NCBI GenBank assembly: GCA_964242305.1 | Contig: CAXTBB010000022.1 | Coordinates: 1-64,000, forward strand | DNA: 64,000 nt | Origin: DATLGB01 sp964242305 | Lineage (GTDB): Bacteria; Actinomycetota; Thermoleophilia; Solirubrobacterales; Solirubrobacteraceae | Direction of reading: 5' to 3' | In this document: piece after piece, positions 15,950-24,871 of the stretch | How the letters are laid out: every line of letters begins with the position of its first letter | Numbering within the stretch: position 1 is the stretch's first letter | The notes under the pieces: generated by a model | Databases searched by the model: none | The model's input: only the letters and a program-made list of their open reading frames with translations | What the model was told of the DNA's origin: nothing | Translations under genes and position numbers: made by a program

Positions 15950-16763
15950 TGACGCGCTCCGCGGTGCGGGCGATGCGCTTGACCGTGTTGGCCAGGACCT
16001 TGCCGGGACCGGCGTCGACGAAGCGCTCGACGCCGGCGGCCTGCAGGGCCTGGACCGTCTCCCGCCAGCGGACGGGCGCGGTCAACGCCTCGGCGAGGCG
16101 GCGGCGGACGTCGTCGAGGGGCGCGGCGGTCACGCACGAGTAGACCGGCACGCGCGGCGGGCGGACGTAGGTCGCGTGCAGCGCCTCTGCCCACTCGGGA
16201 ACGGCGGCGGCCATGAAGGGCGAGTGGAAGGCGCCGGCGACGTTGAGCTCGAGCACGCGGACGCCGGCGTCGCGCAGCGCGTTGCCGGCCGCGGTCAGCT
16301 CGTCCCGGCCGCCGGAGAGCACCAGCTGGCCCGGCGCGTTGTCGTTGGCGACCACGACGCCGGTCTCGGCCGCGATCGCCGTCACGACGTCGTCGTCGCC
16401 ACCCAGCGCCGCCAGCATCGAGCCGCCGCCGCAGGCGCTCATCAGCCGGCCGCGCAGGGCGGCCAGGCGGACGGCGTCGCGTTCGGAGATGACCCGCGCG
16501 GCCGCCAGCGCGGTCAGCTCGCCGAGCGAGTGGCCGGCCACCGCGGCGGGGGGACGGTAGGGCTTGAGCTCACCCCAGTTGGCCAGGCTCGCGACGAGGA
16601 TCGCCGGCTGGGCGAAGCGCGTGTCCTCGTCGGCGCGCGGGAACGGGTCCTCGCCGGCGAACTCGGTGGCGAGGTCGACGAGGTCGGGCCGCAGCGCGAC
16701 CGCGCGGTCGCGCATGTCGGGGGTCTGGCTGCCCTGTCCGGGGAAGAGGATCGCGGTCTGCAT
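15942..16763 (-). CDS. fabD: Malonyl-CoA:ACP transacylase
   Basis: The 273-residue protein has the MCAT motifs: the N-terminal FPGQGSQ, the nucleophile Ser79 in GHSLGE and the catalytic His180 in GAFHSPFM. It loads malonate from malonyl-CoA onto ACP. It is the first gene of the fatty-acid operon; no other gene lies upstream on this strand for 157 nt. The C terminus (ARTAERVSV) ends where the palindromic repeats begin, so the repeat insertion could also have altered the last residues. The start ATG at 16763 is followed directly by the canonical first beta strand. Confidence 0.93.
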   Translation of the reverse strand: MQTAILFPGQGSQTPDMRDRAVALRPDLVDLATEFAGEDPFPRADEDTRFAQPAILVASLANWGELKPYRPPAAVAGHSLGELTALAAARVISERDAVRLAALRGRLMSACGGGSMLAALGGDDDVVTAIAAETGVVVANDNAPGQLVLSGGRDELTAAGNALRDAGVRVLELNVAGAFHSPFMAAAVPEWAEALHATYVRPPRVPVYSCVTAAPLDDVRRRLAEALTAPVRWRETVQALQAAGVERFVDAGPGKVLANTVKRIARTAERVSV

Positions 16764-16816
16764 CCGTGCAGACCCTCACCCCTCCGCCCGTCATCGGCGA
16801 CGCCGGCCGGACCGAC

Positions 16817-16837
16817 GACCCCCCGGTCGGGGGGGTC
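16817..16837. repeat. GC-rich inverted repeat in the fabD upstream region
   Basis: GACCCCCC and GGGGGGGTC form a stem around GGTC, between the divergent fabD and SRPBCC genes. It could be a transcription-factor site or leader structure; nothing further supports either. Confidence 0.35.
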
Positions 16838-16920
16838 CCCGGGAACCGTCGGGGGGTGGCGTCCTCAGTGCTCCGGAATGCCGCGCGGTGACGAGCCTCA
16901 CGGCGGGTAGTCCTGCTCCC

Positions 16921-17316
16921 ATGCCCCACGTCTACGCCGCCGACTCGCCCGCCCCGCCCGCTGAGGCCTGGTCGCTGCTGGCCCAACCGCGGCGCTGGGC
17001 GGAATGGGCGCCGCACGTGCGCGGCGCCTGGAACCTGGGGTCACCCGAGGTCGAGGCGGGCAGGCGCGGCGCGGCGCGGCTCCTCGGCCTCGTCCCCGTG
17101 CCGGCGCAGATCACCGCCAAGTCGCCGGGACGCTCGTGGACCTGGCGCGTCGGTCCCGTCGAGATGATCCACGCCGTCCATCCCACGCCGGTCGGCTGCC
17201 GGGTCTCCACGACGCTGGCGGCGCCCGGTCCGCTGGAGGCGGCCCTGGCCGCGACCTACGGGCCGGTCATCCAGCTGATGATGCGCCGGCTCGCGACCGT
17301 GAGCGGCGGCGGCTAG
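16921..17316 (+). CDS. SRPBCC (START-like) family protein
   Basis: The 131-residue protein has the outline of a polyketide cyclase/dehydrase-like SRPBCC protein: an N-terminal strand and helix (VYAADSPAPPAEAWSLLAQP), the signature PRRWAEWAPHV, then alternating beta strands and a long C-terminal helix (AALAATYGPVIQLMMRRL). These proteins bind hydrophobic ligands or lipids in a helix-grip fold. The reaction, if any, is unknown. It is divergent from the fatty-acid operon, and its end overlaps the response regulator stop by 4 nt on the other strand. The ATG at 16921 is the natural start. Confidence 0.7.
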   Translation: MPHVYAADSPAPPAEAWSLLAQPRRWAEWAPHVRGAWNLGSPEVEAGRRGAARLLGLVPVPAQITAKSPGRSWTWRVGPVEMIHAVHPTPVGCRVSTTLAAPGPLEAALAATYGPVIQLMMRRLATVSGGG

Positions 17317-17918
17317 GTCAGCAGCCCGAGCCGCTGCGCGCGCTGGACCGCCTCGGCCCGGTTGCGGACCTTGAGCTTGCGATAGAGCTTGCCCGTGTGC
17401 TCCTTGACCGTGTGCGGGGAGAGGAACAGCCGCGCGGCGATCTCGGGGTTGGTGGCGCCGGAGGCGATCAGGTCCAGGACCTCGCGCTCGCGGCCGGTGA
17501 GCAGCCCGGCGGCGGCCTCGTCCTGGGGCTCGAACACCGTCATCCCCAGACCGACCATGCGCACGGCGCGGGCGACGTCCCCCGCGTCCCAGTCCTTGGA
17601 GACGAAGCCGCTGGCCCCCGCCGCCCGGGCGGCGGTCGCCGAGATGCGCCCGGCGCCGGAGATGAGCAGGACGCTGGTGGACGGCGAGACCTCGCGCAGC
17701 CGGGTGCAGACCTCGGCTCCCGACTCGGCGCCCAGGAACAGGTCGACCAGCGCGACGTGGGGCGCGTAGCGGCGGGCGTGGTCGACCGCCTCGTCCCCCG
17801 ACCGCGCCGACAGGAAGCGCTCCACCCACGGCTGCTCGCCCAGCATCAGCCGGAAGCCCCAGTGGACGACGTCGTGGTCGTCCACGACGAGGATCTTCAG
17901 CTTGCGCTCGGCCATCAC
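17313..17918 (-). CDS. NarL/FixJ-family response regulator
   Basis: The 201-residue protein has an N-terminal receiver domain (acidic pocket VVDDHD, phosphoacceptor Asp59 in VALVDLFLG, conserved Lys108 in FVSKDW) and a C-terminal LuxR-type HTH (GREREVLDLIASGATNPEIA, then LFLSPHTVKEHTGKLYRKL). It should bind DNA when phosphorylated by the histidine kinase encoded just upstream. The genes overlap by 4 nt, implying coupled translation. The start may be the ATG at 17918 or the next codon, also ATG. Target genes cannot be deduced. Confidence 0.93.
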   Translation of the reverse strand: MMAERKLKILVVDDHDVVHWGFRLMLGEQPWVERFLSARSGDEAVDHARRYAPHVALVDLFLGAESGAEVCTRLREVSPSTSVLLISGAGRISATAARAAGASGFVSKDWDAGDVARAVRMVGLGMTVFEPQDEAAAGLLTGREREVLDLIASGATNPEIAARLFLSPHTVKEHTGKLYRKLKVRNRAEAVQRAQRLGLLT

Positions 17919-18997
17919 CGCGGCACCGTCAGCCGGACGCGCCAGCGCTCGCCGTCCAGCGGGCCGAAGTCGACGATGCCGCCCGACTCGAGCGCCTCGA
18001 ACGCGGCCAGCCGCAGCCCCACGCCGGCACCGGGCGTCCGGCTCACGCGCGGCACGCCGTCGTTGACGACCTCGAGGACGAACGCCCCGCCGGCGTCGCG
18101 GATGCGCACGTCGACGCGGCTCGGGCTCGCGTGCTTGACGGCGTTGCGGACGGCTTCGCGCAGGACGCTGCGCGCCACCGCGGGCAGCTCGTCGTCCGTC
18201 GCCTCGACGGCGATCTCGAGTCCGGGGTGCTGGCCGTTGAGCCGCGCCAGCTCCTCGCGCAGGTCCGTCGTGGACGGGCGCTGGGTGGCCGGCAGCAGGG
18301 CGGTGCGCAGCTCACTCAGCGCGGTCTGGATCTCCTCCCGCGCGCGTTCCCGGTCCGCTGCGCGCAGATCCCCCTCCCCCGCCAGCGCGAGCGACACGCC
18401 GAACAGCCGCTGGACGACCTCCTCGTGCAGGTCTCGCGCGAGGTCGATCCGCTCGCTCAGGCGCCGGGCGAGCTCGTGCTCGTGGGTGGCGTGGCGGGCG
18501 GCGGCGGCCAGGCCGGCGATCTTGCCCAGCGACCACAGCGTGTGACGCTGCGCGTTGGTGAGCGGGCCCAGCTCGGCGAGCCGGTCGGCCACGATCACGC
18601 CGATCCCGCGCCCGCCCGCCGACATCGGGATGCAGACGACGCGACCCCCGTCGAGCAGGTGGTGGAACTCCGCCGGCAGCTGGCGCTCCATGTGCTCCAT
18701 CACCACCACGGCGTCGTCGCGCAGCGCGTCGGCGGCGAGCGTCACCTGCTCGGCGGTCGGCGACACGCCGGCGAACAGCTCCAGGGAGAGGTTGTGCGCG
18801 CCGACCGCGCGCACCAGCCGGCGCTCCCCGTCGTAGGCGAAGATCACGGCACGGCGCATGTCGGCCAGCAGGCAGGTCGCGTCGGCGAGTCGCGAGTAGA
18901 AGGCGTCGGTGGCGCCGGCCTCGGCGTCGGACAGCAGCGCGGCGAACAGGTCGACGGCCTCGACCGGCATGAGCGGCTTGAGCGTGGTGTCCGGCAT
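17915..18997 (-). CDS. Soluble GAF-domain sensor histidine kinase (HisKA_3)
   Basis: This 360-residue kinase lacks membrane segments. Residues 25-165 look like a GAF sensory domain (MRRAVIFAYDGERRLVRAVG, then VCIPMSAGGRGIGVIVADRL). The dimerisation/phosphoacceptor helix has His191 in DLARDLHEEVVQRLFGVSL, the HisKA_3 pattern. The ATPase domain shows the N box REAVRNAVKHA and the G box GAGVGLRLAAFEAL. It likely senses a cytosolic signal such as a redox state or small ligand and phosphorylates the adjacent NarL-type regulator. The upstream region up to 19210 is non-coding and should carry its promoter. Confidence 0.9.
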   Translation of the reverse strand: MPDTTLKPLMPVEAVDLFAALLSDAEAGATDAFYSRLADATCLLADMRRAVIFAYDGERRLVRAVGAHNLSLELFAGVSPTAEQVTLAADALRDDAVVVMEHMERQLPAEFHHLLDGGRVVCIPMSAGGRGIGVIVADRLAELGPLTNAQRHTLWSLGKIAGLAAAARHATHEHELARRLSERIDLARDLHEEVVQRLFGVSLALAGEGDLRAADRERAREEIQTALSELRTALLPATQRPSTTDLREELARLNGQHPGLEIAVEATDDELPAVARSVLREAVRNAVKHASPSRVDVRIRDAGGAFVLEVVNDGVPRVSRTPGAGVGLRLAAFEALESGGIVDFGPLDGERWRVRLTVPR

Positions 18998-19210
18998 AGC
19001 CCTCAGACCAGTAGTACACGCCGCTTAACGAAGGTGACGCGAAGCGGACCGTTTGAGGTCCCTCACGCCGGCGCAAGCGCCAGGCGGTTGGGCGGCGGGC
19101 CTTGCACCTCGGTGGCCTCGCTCTTTCGGTCCAACTTCGCGTCTGGGGAGAACCATACGCTCCAGGGGCTCTGGCGCAAGGGGCCTTCGCACGATGATCC
19201 CGCTCCTTCC
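18998..19210. other. Non-coding spacer between divergent kinase and YbdK genes
   Basis: This 213-nt gap separates the histidine-kinase start (-) and the YbdK ligase start (+). It must hold promoters for both. I see no convincing -10/-35 pair, tRNA or strong hairpin. The short ACG-AAGG stretch and TTAACG near 19023 are the only AT-richer bases. Confidence 0.5.
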
Positions 19211-20224
19211 GTGAAAACGCTCTTCGACGAGGTCCCACCGGGGACGATCGGGCTCGAGGAGGAGGTCCTGCTACTCGATCCGGGGACCTTCCTGCCGGCG
19301 CCGATCGGGCCGCAGCTGGCCGAGCGCGTCGCCGAGGTGACCGAGGAGCTGCCCGCCGCGCAGGTCGAGCTCGTCACGCGCCCGCACGCCACCGCCGCCG
19401 AGGCGCTGGCCGAGCTGGCCGCGGGGCGTGCGGCGCTGGCCGCGGCGTGCGCGGGCGCCGCCCTGCCGGCGGCCGCGGCGCTGCACCCGACCGCCCGCGG
19501 GGCGATGGCGGTCAACCCCGGGCCCCGCTACCAGCTGTCGGACCGGCTGCACCGATGGGCGCTGCGCCGCCAGCTCATCGGCGCGCTGCAGATCCACATC
19601 GCCGTCGGCGGCGCCGACCGCACCCTCGCCGTCTACAACGCGCTCCGCGGCCTGCTGCCCGAGCTCGGCGCGCTGGCGGCGGCCGCGCCCTTCTTCGAGG
19701 GAGAGGACACCGGCCTGGCCTCGGCGCGCCCGATCGTGTCCGGCCTGCTCCCGCGCCAGGGCATCCCGCCCGCCATCTCCTCCTGGGACGCGTTCGCCGC
19801 CGAGCTCGCGTGGGGCGCCCGGACCGGCGGCCTCGGCAGCCCGAGCCGCTGGTGGTACGAGCTGCGCCCCCACCTCACACACGGGACGCTGGAGATCCGC
19901 GTCCCCGACGTCCAGCCGTCGCTGGCCGGCGCCGCCGTCGTGGTCGACGCGTGCGTGACGATCGTGCGCGGGCTCAGCGAGCGCTTCGACGCCGGCGAAC
20001 CGCTGCCCGTGCACCCGTCGTGGCGGATCTCCGAGAACCGCTGGACGGCGCTGGCCGACGGCCTCGACGCCTCGCTCGCCGACCTGGTGACCGGCGCGCC
20101 GATGCCGGTCCGCGACCGCTTGGCGGCGCTCGGCGTCACCGTGCCCGAGCGCACCGCCGCCGAGGCGCTGCGCGAGGTTGGCGTGGACGGCGCGGCGGCG
20201 TGGCTCGCCTCCGTCTTCCTTTAG
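19211..20224 (+). CDS. YbdK-family carboxylate-amine ligase (glutamate-cysteine ligase type 2)
   Basis: This 337-residue enzyme matches the GCS2/YbdK family: the ATP/metal-binding start TIGLEEEVLLLDPGT, the RYQLSDRLHRWALRRQL stretch, LQIHIAVGGADRTLAVYNALR and the late RPHLTHGTLEIRVPDVQPS. Family members join glutamate to cysteine or another amine, forming gamma-glutamyl amides. Its exact substrate in this lineage is unknown. The GTG at 19211 precedes the conserved N terminus by about 12 residues and is preferred over a far-upstream start. It is followed 22 nt later by the site-2 protease gene. Confidence 0.85.
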   Translation: MKTLFDEVPPGTIGLEEEVLLLDPGTFLPAPIGPQLAERVAEVTEELPAAQVELVTRPHATAAEALAELAAGRAALAAACAGAALPAAAALHPTARGAMAVNPGPRYQLSDRLHRWALRRQLIGALQIHIAVGGADRTLAVYNALRGLLPELGALAAAAPFFEGEDTGLASARPIVSGLLPRQGIPPAISSWDAFAAELAWGARTGGLGSPSRWWYELRPHLTHGTLEIRVPDVQPSLAGAAVVVDACVTIVRGLSERFDAGEPLPVHPSWRISENRWTALADGLDASLADLVTGAPMPVRDRLAALGVTVPERTAAEALREVGVDGAAAWLASVFL

Positions 20225-20246
20225 TCGTTGCTGCGACAATGAGGGG

Positions 20247-21089
20247 GTGGAATCCTCTGCCCAGTGGCTCCCCCCGCGGCCGGTCTCCGAGCCGCCGCCC
20301 ATCGCGCCCGACCCCGAGCCGGCCTGGAAGCGCATCCTTGGTCCGTTCGCCGTCGTCGCGGTGGCCATCGCCAAGTTCGGCAAGGTCGCCCTCATCGCCC
20401 TCAAGGGCGCGAAGTTCGCGACGACGTCGATCTCGATGCTCGTCTCGATCGCCGCCTACACGCTGATCTTCGGGCTGCCCTTCGCGATCGGCTTCGTCGC
20501 GCTGCTGTTCGTGCACGAGATGGGCCACTACATCCAGCTGCGCCGCGAGGGCGTCAAGCCGGGCCGCATGATCTTCGTCCCGCTGCTGGGCGCCGTCATC
20601 TCCGCGCGCTCGTTCGGCGGGAGCGCGCTGGCCGAGGCCCGCGTCGGCCTCGCCGGCCCCATCCTCGGCTCGTTCGGAGCGCTGCTCGTCGCCGTCGCTT
20701 CCGTCGTCTTCGACTCCGACATGCTCCGGGCGCTCGCCTTCACCGGCTTCTTCCTGAACCTCTTCAACCTGCTCCCGGTCGTCCCGCTCGACGGCGGCCG
20801 GGCGATGGCCGCCATGGCCCCCTGGATGTGGTTCGTCGGCCTCGGCGCCGTCGTGGGGCTCGTGTTCTGGCGGCCCAACCCGATCCTCATCCTGATCGCC
20901 GTCTTCGGCACGCTCGAGGTCTACCGCCGCTGGCAGGACCGCAAGAAGGGCATGGACGGCAACGTGGACTACTACGCCGTCCCCACCCGGTACCGCTGGC
21001 TCGTCGGCGGCGTCTACGTCGGCCTCATCGTCGCGCTCGCGTTCGGGATGGACATCACCCACCTCGTCCGCGACTTCAACGACGTCTGA
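20247..21089 (+). CDS. Site-2-type intramembrane zinc metalloprotease (M50)
   Basis: The 280-residue membrane protein contains H90-E91-x2-H94 (HEMGH) in a hydrophobic helix and the third ligand Asp182 in LPVVPLDGGR, the M50 signature. About five membrane segments are visible, and a basic Lys/Arg stretch (RWQDRKKG) follows the core. There is no PDZ domain, unlike RseP. Such proteases cleave membrane proteins such as anti-sigma factors. I chose the GTG at 20247, with a GAGGGG run directly before it. Its stop is 77 nt from the convergent smpB stop. Confidence 0.85.
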   Translation: MESSAQWLPPRPVSEPPPIAPDPEPAWKRILGPFAVVAVAIAKFGKVALIALKGAKFATTSISMLVSIAAYTLIFGLPFAIGFVALLFVHEMGHYIQLRREGVKPGRMIFVPLLGAVISARSFGGSALAEARVGLAGPILGSFGALLVAVASVVFDSDMLRALAFTGFFLNLFNLLPVVPLDGGRAMAAMAPWMWFVGLGAVVGLVFWRPNPILILIAVFGTLEVYRRWQDRKKGMDGNVDYYAVPTRYRWLVGGVYVGLIVALAFGMDITHLVRDFNDV

Positions 21090-21166
21090 GACCATCTGGG
21101 GGCCCACCTCCGGCGGCCATTTACGACCCTCGCGACGCCGAGGCCGACTGGCCGCCTACGGCACCC

Positions 21167-21643
21167 CTAGCGCTCGGCGAGCGCGCGGTCCATGTCGCGG
21201 CGCATGTCGCGCTCCTTGATGGTCTGGCGCTTGTCGCCCGCGTCCTTGCCGCGGGCGAGGGCGATCTCGAGCTTGGCGCGACCGTCGGAGAAGTAGATGC
21301 GGGTGGGGACGAGCGTGAAGCCCTTGGCGGCGACCTTGGTGGCGAGGCGCTCGATCTCGGTGCGGTGGGCGAGCAGCTTGCGGGGCCGCTCGGGCTCGTG
21401 GTTGTCGCGGGACGCGTTGGCGTACGGGGGGATGTGGACGTTGTGCAGCCACAGCTCGCCGCGGTCGAGTGACACGTAGCCGTCCTTGATCTGCGCCTTG
21501 CCGCCGCGCAGGGCCTTGACCTCGGTGCCGGTCAGGACCATGCCCGTCTCGAGCTTGTCGGACAGGTGGTAGCGGTACGCCGCCGACCGGTTGGTGGCGA
21601 CGTCGCCGGGCGCCGTCTTGCGCTTGCCGCCCTTCTTGGCCAT
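21167..21643 (-). CDS. smpB: SsrA-binding protein SmpB
   Basis: The 158-residue protein has the SmpB pattern: GDVATNRSAAYRYHLSDKLE, GMVLTGTEVKALRGGKAQIKDGYV, LWLHNVHIPPY and a basic C-terminal tail DKRQTIKERDMRRDMDRAL, which follows the mRNA path in the ribosome. It binds tmRNA and delivers it to stalled ribosomes; the tmRNA gene is at 7351-7714 on the same strand. The ATG at 21643 overlaps the FKBP stop by one base. It is the last gene of the S41-RNB-FKBP-smpB run. Confidence 0.96.
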   Translation of the reverse strand: MAKKGGKRKTAPGDVATNRSAAYRYHLSDKLETGMVLTGTEVKALRGGKAQIKDGYVSLDRGELWLHNVHIPPYANASRDNHEPERPRKLLAHRTEIERLATKVAAKGFTLVPTRIYFSDGRAKLEIALARGKDAGDKRQTIKERDMRRDMDRALAER

Positions 21644-22014
21644 CAGCTGACGGAAATGAGGTCCACGACGAAGACCAGGGTCTCGTCGGGACCGATGACG
21701 CCGCCGGCGCCGCGGCTGCCGTAGGCGAGGTGGGGTGGGATGGTGAGGCGGCGGCGGCCGCCGACCTTCATGCCCTGGACGCCCTGGTCCCAGCCGGCGA
21801 TGACCTGCCCGGCGCCGAGCCCGAAGCCGAAGGTGCGCCCGCGGTCCCAGGAGCTGTCGAACTCGTCGCCCGACGACCACGACACGCCGACGTAGTGGAC
21901 GTCGACCTGCTGGCCCGCGCCGGCCTCGGGGCCGTCGCCCTCGTGGACGTCCTCGATCTGCAGGTCAGCGGGGGCGTCGCCGCCGGGGATCGTCACGTCG
22001 GGCTTCTCGGGCAT
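21643..22014 (-). CDS. FKBP-type peptidyl-prolyl cis-trans isomerase
   Basis: The 123-residue protein is a single FKBP domain: VDVHYVGVSWSSGDEFDSSW, then FGLGAGQVIAGWDQGVQGM and GGRRRLTIPPHLAYG, ending LVFVVDLISVS. No signal peptide is seen, so it is probably cytoplasmic. It would catalyse proline isomerisation during folding. Its ATG at 22014 overlaps the RNB nuclease stop by one base, and its own stop overlaps smpB in the same way, so the three genes are coupled. Confidence 0.92.
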   Translation of the reverse strand: MPEKPDVTIPGGDAPADLQIEDVHEGDGPEAGAGQQVDVHYVGVSWSSGDEFDSSWDRGRTFGFGLGAGQVIAGWDQGVQGMKVGGRRRLTIPPHLAYGSRGAGGVIGPDETLVFVVDLISVS

Positions 22015-23693
22015 CAGGTCTTCAACTCTACGGGGGAGAGATCCACGCGCCCCCGGGCCGTGTCGACCTTCGTGACCTGCACCGTGATGAGGTCACCGAG
22101 GCGGATGCCGCGCTCGGAGCGGGTGCCGATCAGCGCCGTCTCGAGCTCGTTGAGCTCGAACCAGCCGCTGAGCGTGCGCACCGGCAGCATCCCCTCGTAG
22201 CCGTCCCCGAAGGCCACGAACGCACCCGCGCCGACCAAGCCGACGACCTCGCCGGCGAACTCCTGCTGCCAGCCGTTCTCGAAGAGCGCGCGCTCGAGCA
22301 CGAAGGCGCGGGCGATGTCGTCGGCCTTGCGCTCGATCCCCATCGCGTCGCGCTCGCGGCTCGAGCACCACTCCCCGAGCTCGCCGAGCCGGCCGCGGTC
22401 GGGCATGTCCTCGCCGGCTCCGATGGCGGCCAGCAGCGCGCGGTGGACGACGAGGTCCGGATAGCGCCGGATCGGCGAGGTGAAGTGGCAGTAGCGCGAG
22501 GAGCGCAGGCCGGCGTGGCCGACGTTGTCGGGCGAGTAGTAGGCCTGCTTGAGCGCCCGCAGCACCAGGTACGTGAACCCCTTGCGCCCCAGCGGCGCGA
22601 CGGCGCGGGAGATGTCGCCGACCGCGTCCATCGCCTGGGTGGAGGACAGCGTGTCGCCGATGGCGGGGACGGCGACGTCGAGCGATTCGAGCTGGTCGGC
22701 CAGCCGCGCGACGCGGGCGCCGTCCGGCCGCTCGTGGACGCGGTAGAGCGCGGGCAGACCGCGGTCCTCGAGCAGCGCCGCGACCGCCTCGTTGGCGGCG
22801 ATCATGAGGTGCTCGATCAGGCGGTGGGACTCCGTCTGCGGGTCCGGCTCGACCGCGGTGACGTGACCGGCGCCGTCGAAGGCGAAGGCCGGCTCGGACG
22901 AGGTGATCTCCAAGGCGCCACGCGCCGCCCGGCGTGCCTCCAGCGACGCGGCGACGGCGCGAGCGTCGGCGAGGCCCGCCGGGGCGGGCGGGCCGGTTTC
23001 AGCTTTGGCGAACACCGCGTCGACCTCGGGGTAGGTCAGGCGCGCGTCGGAGCGGATGACCGAGCGATAGAAGGCCGACCGCGTCATCGTCGGCCCGTCG
23101 AAGTCCATCTCGACCGTGACCGCGAGCCGGTCCTCCCCCGGCCGCAGCGAGCAGGCGTCGTTGGAGAGCGCCTCGGGCAGCATCGGTTCGACCGCGCCCG
23201 GGACGTAGACCGACGTCGCGCGCCGGTGGGCCTCGCGATCGACCGGCGACCCCGGCCGGACGTAGGCGGACACGTCGGCGATGTGCACCCACACGCGCGC
23301 GCCGTCGGCGGAGATCGCGTCGTCGAAGTCGCGCGCCGTCGGCGGGTCGATGGTGAACGTCGGCAGCGAGCGCAGGTCGCGGCGCTCGACCTCGACCGGC
23401 ACGGCGTCGCGCGCGGCACGCTCGGCGTCGATCGGGAAGCGCCGTCGCAGGCCGCGGTCGACCATCAGCGCCTCGATCACGTCGCGGGCGACGTCCGGGC
23501 GCCCGATCCGTCGCACGAGCTTGCCCCGCGCGCCGACCACGACCAGGTCACCCACGCGGGCGCGCGAGTCGCGGTTCACCGTCACCCGCCGGCCGCGTGC
23601 CTCAAAGAAGGGCGCGACCGTCAGCTGCCGACCGCGCTTCTCGAGGACCCCGATGGTCAGCTCAGAGCTTGCCGGCGACGACCTGGAGGCCAC
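22014..23693 (-). CDS. RNase II/RNase R-family 3'-5' exoribonuclease
   Basis: The 559-residue protein contains an RNB catalytic domain, with the acidic cluster in DPPTARDFDDAISA and the late motif RYCHFTSPIRRYPDLVVHR, and a C-terminal S1-like domain (FAGEVVGLVGAGAFVAFGDG). The N-terminal region is short, about 90 residues, so it lacks the full cold-shock domains of E. coli RNase R and resembles the shorter actinobacterial RNB proteins. It degrades structured RNA from the 3' end. In this operon it sits with smpB; RNase R degrades faulty mRNAs in the tmRNA pathway elsewhere, so the pairing is functionally sensible. The start overlaps the end of the S41 protease gene by 32 nt. Confidence 0.9.
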   Translation of the reverse strand: MASRSSPASSELTIGVLEKRGRQLTVAPFFEARGRRVTVNRDSRARVGDLVVVGARGKLVRRIGRPDVARDVIEALMVDRGLRRRFPIDAERAARDAVPVEVERRDLRSLPTFTIDPPTARDFDDAISADGARVWVHIADVSAYVRPGSPVDREAHRRATSVYVPGAVEPMLPEALSNDACSLRPGEDRLAVTVEMDFDGPTMTRSAFYRSVIRSDARLTYPEVDAVFAKAETGPPAPAGLADARAVAASLEARRAARGALEITSSEPAFAFDGAGHVTAVEPDPQTESHRLIEHLMIAANEAVAALLEDRGLPALYRVHERPDGARVARLADQLESLDVAVPAIGDTLSSTQAMDAVGDISRAVAPLGRKGFTYLVLRALKQAYYSPDNVGHAGLRSSRYCHFTSPIRRYPDLVVHRALLAAIGAGEDMPDRGRLGELGEWCSSRERDAMGIERKADDIARAFVLERALFENGWQQEFAGEVVGLVGAGAFVAFGDGYEGMLPVRTLSGWFELNELETALIGTRSERGIRLGDLITVQVTKVDTARGRVDLSPVELKT

Positions 23694-24834
23694 GCTGGAG
23701 CACCTCGTCGCGCTTGGTCTTCGGGTTGTCCTTGACCGGGACGTCCGGGGTGAGGCCGCGCTTGCCGTCCTTGGGCCCCAGGTTGCGCCCGTCGGGGGTG
23801 AAGTACTCGCCGACGGTGATGTCCAGCGCCCCGCCGTTGGGCAGGTTCTCGATCTCCTGGAAGACGCCCTTGCCGAACGTCTTCTCCCCCACCACCGTGG
23901 CCCGGTGGCGGTCCTGGAGCGCGCCCGTGACGATCTCGGACGCCGACGCGGTCCCGCCGTCGACGAGCACGGCGACGGGGATGTGGGTGTTGATCGCGTC
24001 GCCCGCCGCGGTGAAGCGCTCCTCCTTGCGGTTGCGGCCGTGGGTGGAGACGATCAGGCCGTCCGGGATGAAGATCGACGCGGTCAGCACGCCCTCCTGG
24101 AGCAGGCCGCCACCGTTATGGCGCAGGTCGAGGACGATCCCCTTCGCGCCGGCCTTGAGCAGGCTGCGGACGTTCTGGGAGACGGCCCCGTGCGCGCCCG
24201 CGGTGAACTGCGACAGCGACACGTAGCCGATCTTCTTGCCGTCCTTGGTCTCCAGGTGCTTCTCCGACACCGGCACGACGACCTTGGCGCGCTCGAGCGT
24301 CTCCACCCGTCGCTTGCCGTCGCTGAGGATCGTCAGCTTGACGTTGGTCCCGGCGCGGCCCTTGATGCGCGTGGTGGCGTCGTCGCTCGACGTCCCCTTC
24401 AGCGAGGTGCCGTTGACGGCCACGATCAGGTCGCCGCGCTTGAGGCCCGACTTCTTGGCCGGCCCGCCGGCGAAGACGTTGAGGATCTCCAGGCCGCGCG
24501 GGACCTCCTTGACGTTCATGCCGACGCCTTCGAAGTTGCCCTGGGTGGAGGCCTCGAAGTCCTGGTACTGGCTCGGCGTGATGTAGTGGCTGAAGGGGTC
24601 CTTCAGCGAGGCGACGGCCGCTTCCAGCGCCGCGTCGGAGATCTTCTGCGTGTTCGCCGTGCGGTAGTAGTCGTCGTCGATCTTGTCGAGGACGTCCTGG
24701 TAGACGTCGGCCTGCTCGTTGGGCTGGAAGAAGTGCGGGAGGTTGAGATGCCCGCCCAGGTAGAGCCCCAGGACGAACGTCACCGGCACCGACAGCGCCA
24801 GCAGCACGAACAACACCAGCCACCGACGCCGCAT
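23662..24834 (-). CDS. S41-family C-terminal processing protease (CtpA-like)
   Basis: The 390-residue protein has an N-terminal membrane anchor (WLVLFVLLALSVPVTFVLGL), a PDZ domain (GVGMNVKEVPRGLEILNVFA) and the S41 catalytic domain. There, the nucleophile Ser in GGTASASEIVTGAL and the Lys in GEKTFGKGVFQE form the catalytic dyad. It should cleave C termini of exported proteins in the cell envelope. The ATG at 24834 lies just before the basic-hydrophobic start MRRRW. The gene is divergent from gltD, with 37 nt between start codons, and begins the operon leading to smpB. Confidence 0.92.
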   Translation of the reverse strand: MRRRWLVLFVLLALSVPVTFVLGLYLGGHLNLPHFFQPNEQADVYQDVLDKIDDDYYRTANTQKISDAALEAAVASLKDPFSHYITPSQYQDFEASTQGNFEGVGMNVKEVPRGLEILNVFAGGPAKKSGLKRGDLIVAVNGTSLKGTSSDDATTRIKGRAGTNVKLTILSDGKRRVETLERAKVVVPVSEKHLETKDGKKIGYVSLSQFTAGAHGAVSQNVRSLLKAGAKGIVLDLRHNGGGLLQEGVLTASIFIPDGLIVSTHGRNRKEERFTAAGDAINTHIPVAVLVDGGTASASEIVTGALQDRHRATVVGEKTFGKGVFQEIENLPNGGALDITVGEYFTPDGRNLGPKDGKRGLTPDVPVKDNPKTKRDEVLQRGLQVVAGKL

Positions 24835-24871
24835 CTCGCTCCACGGTAGGCGGCCTATCGTGTGCCGACCC

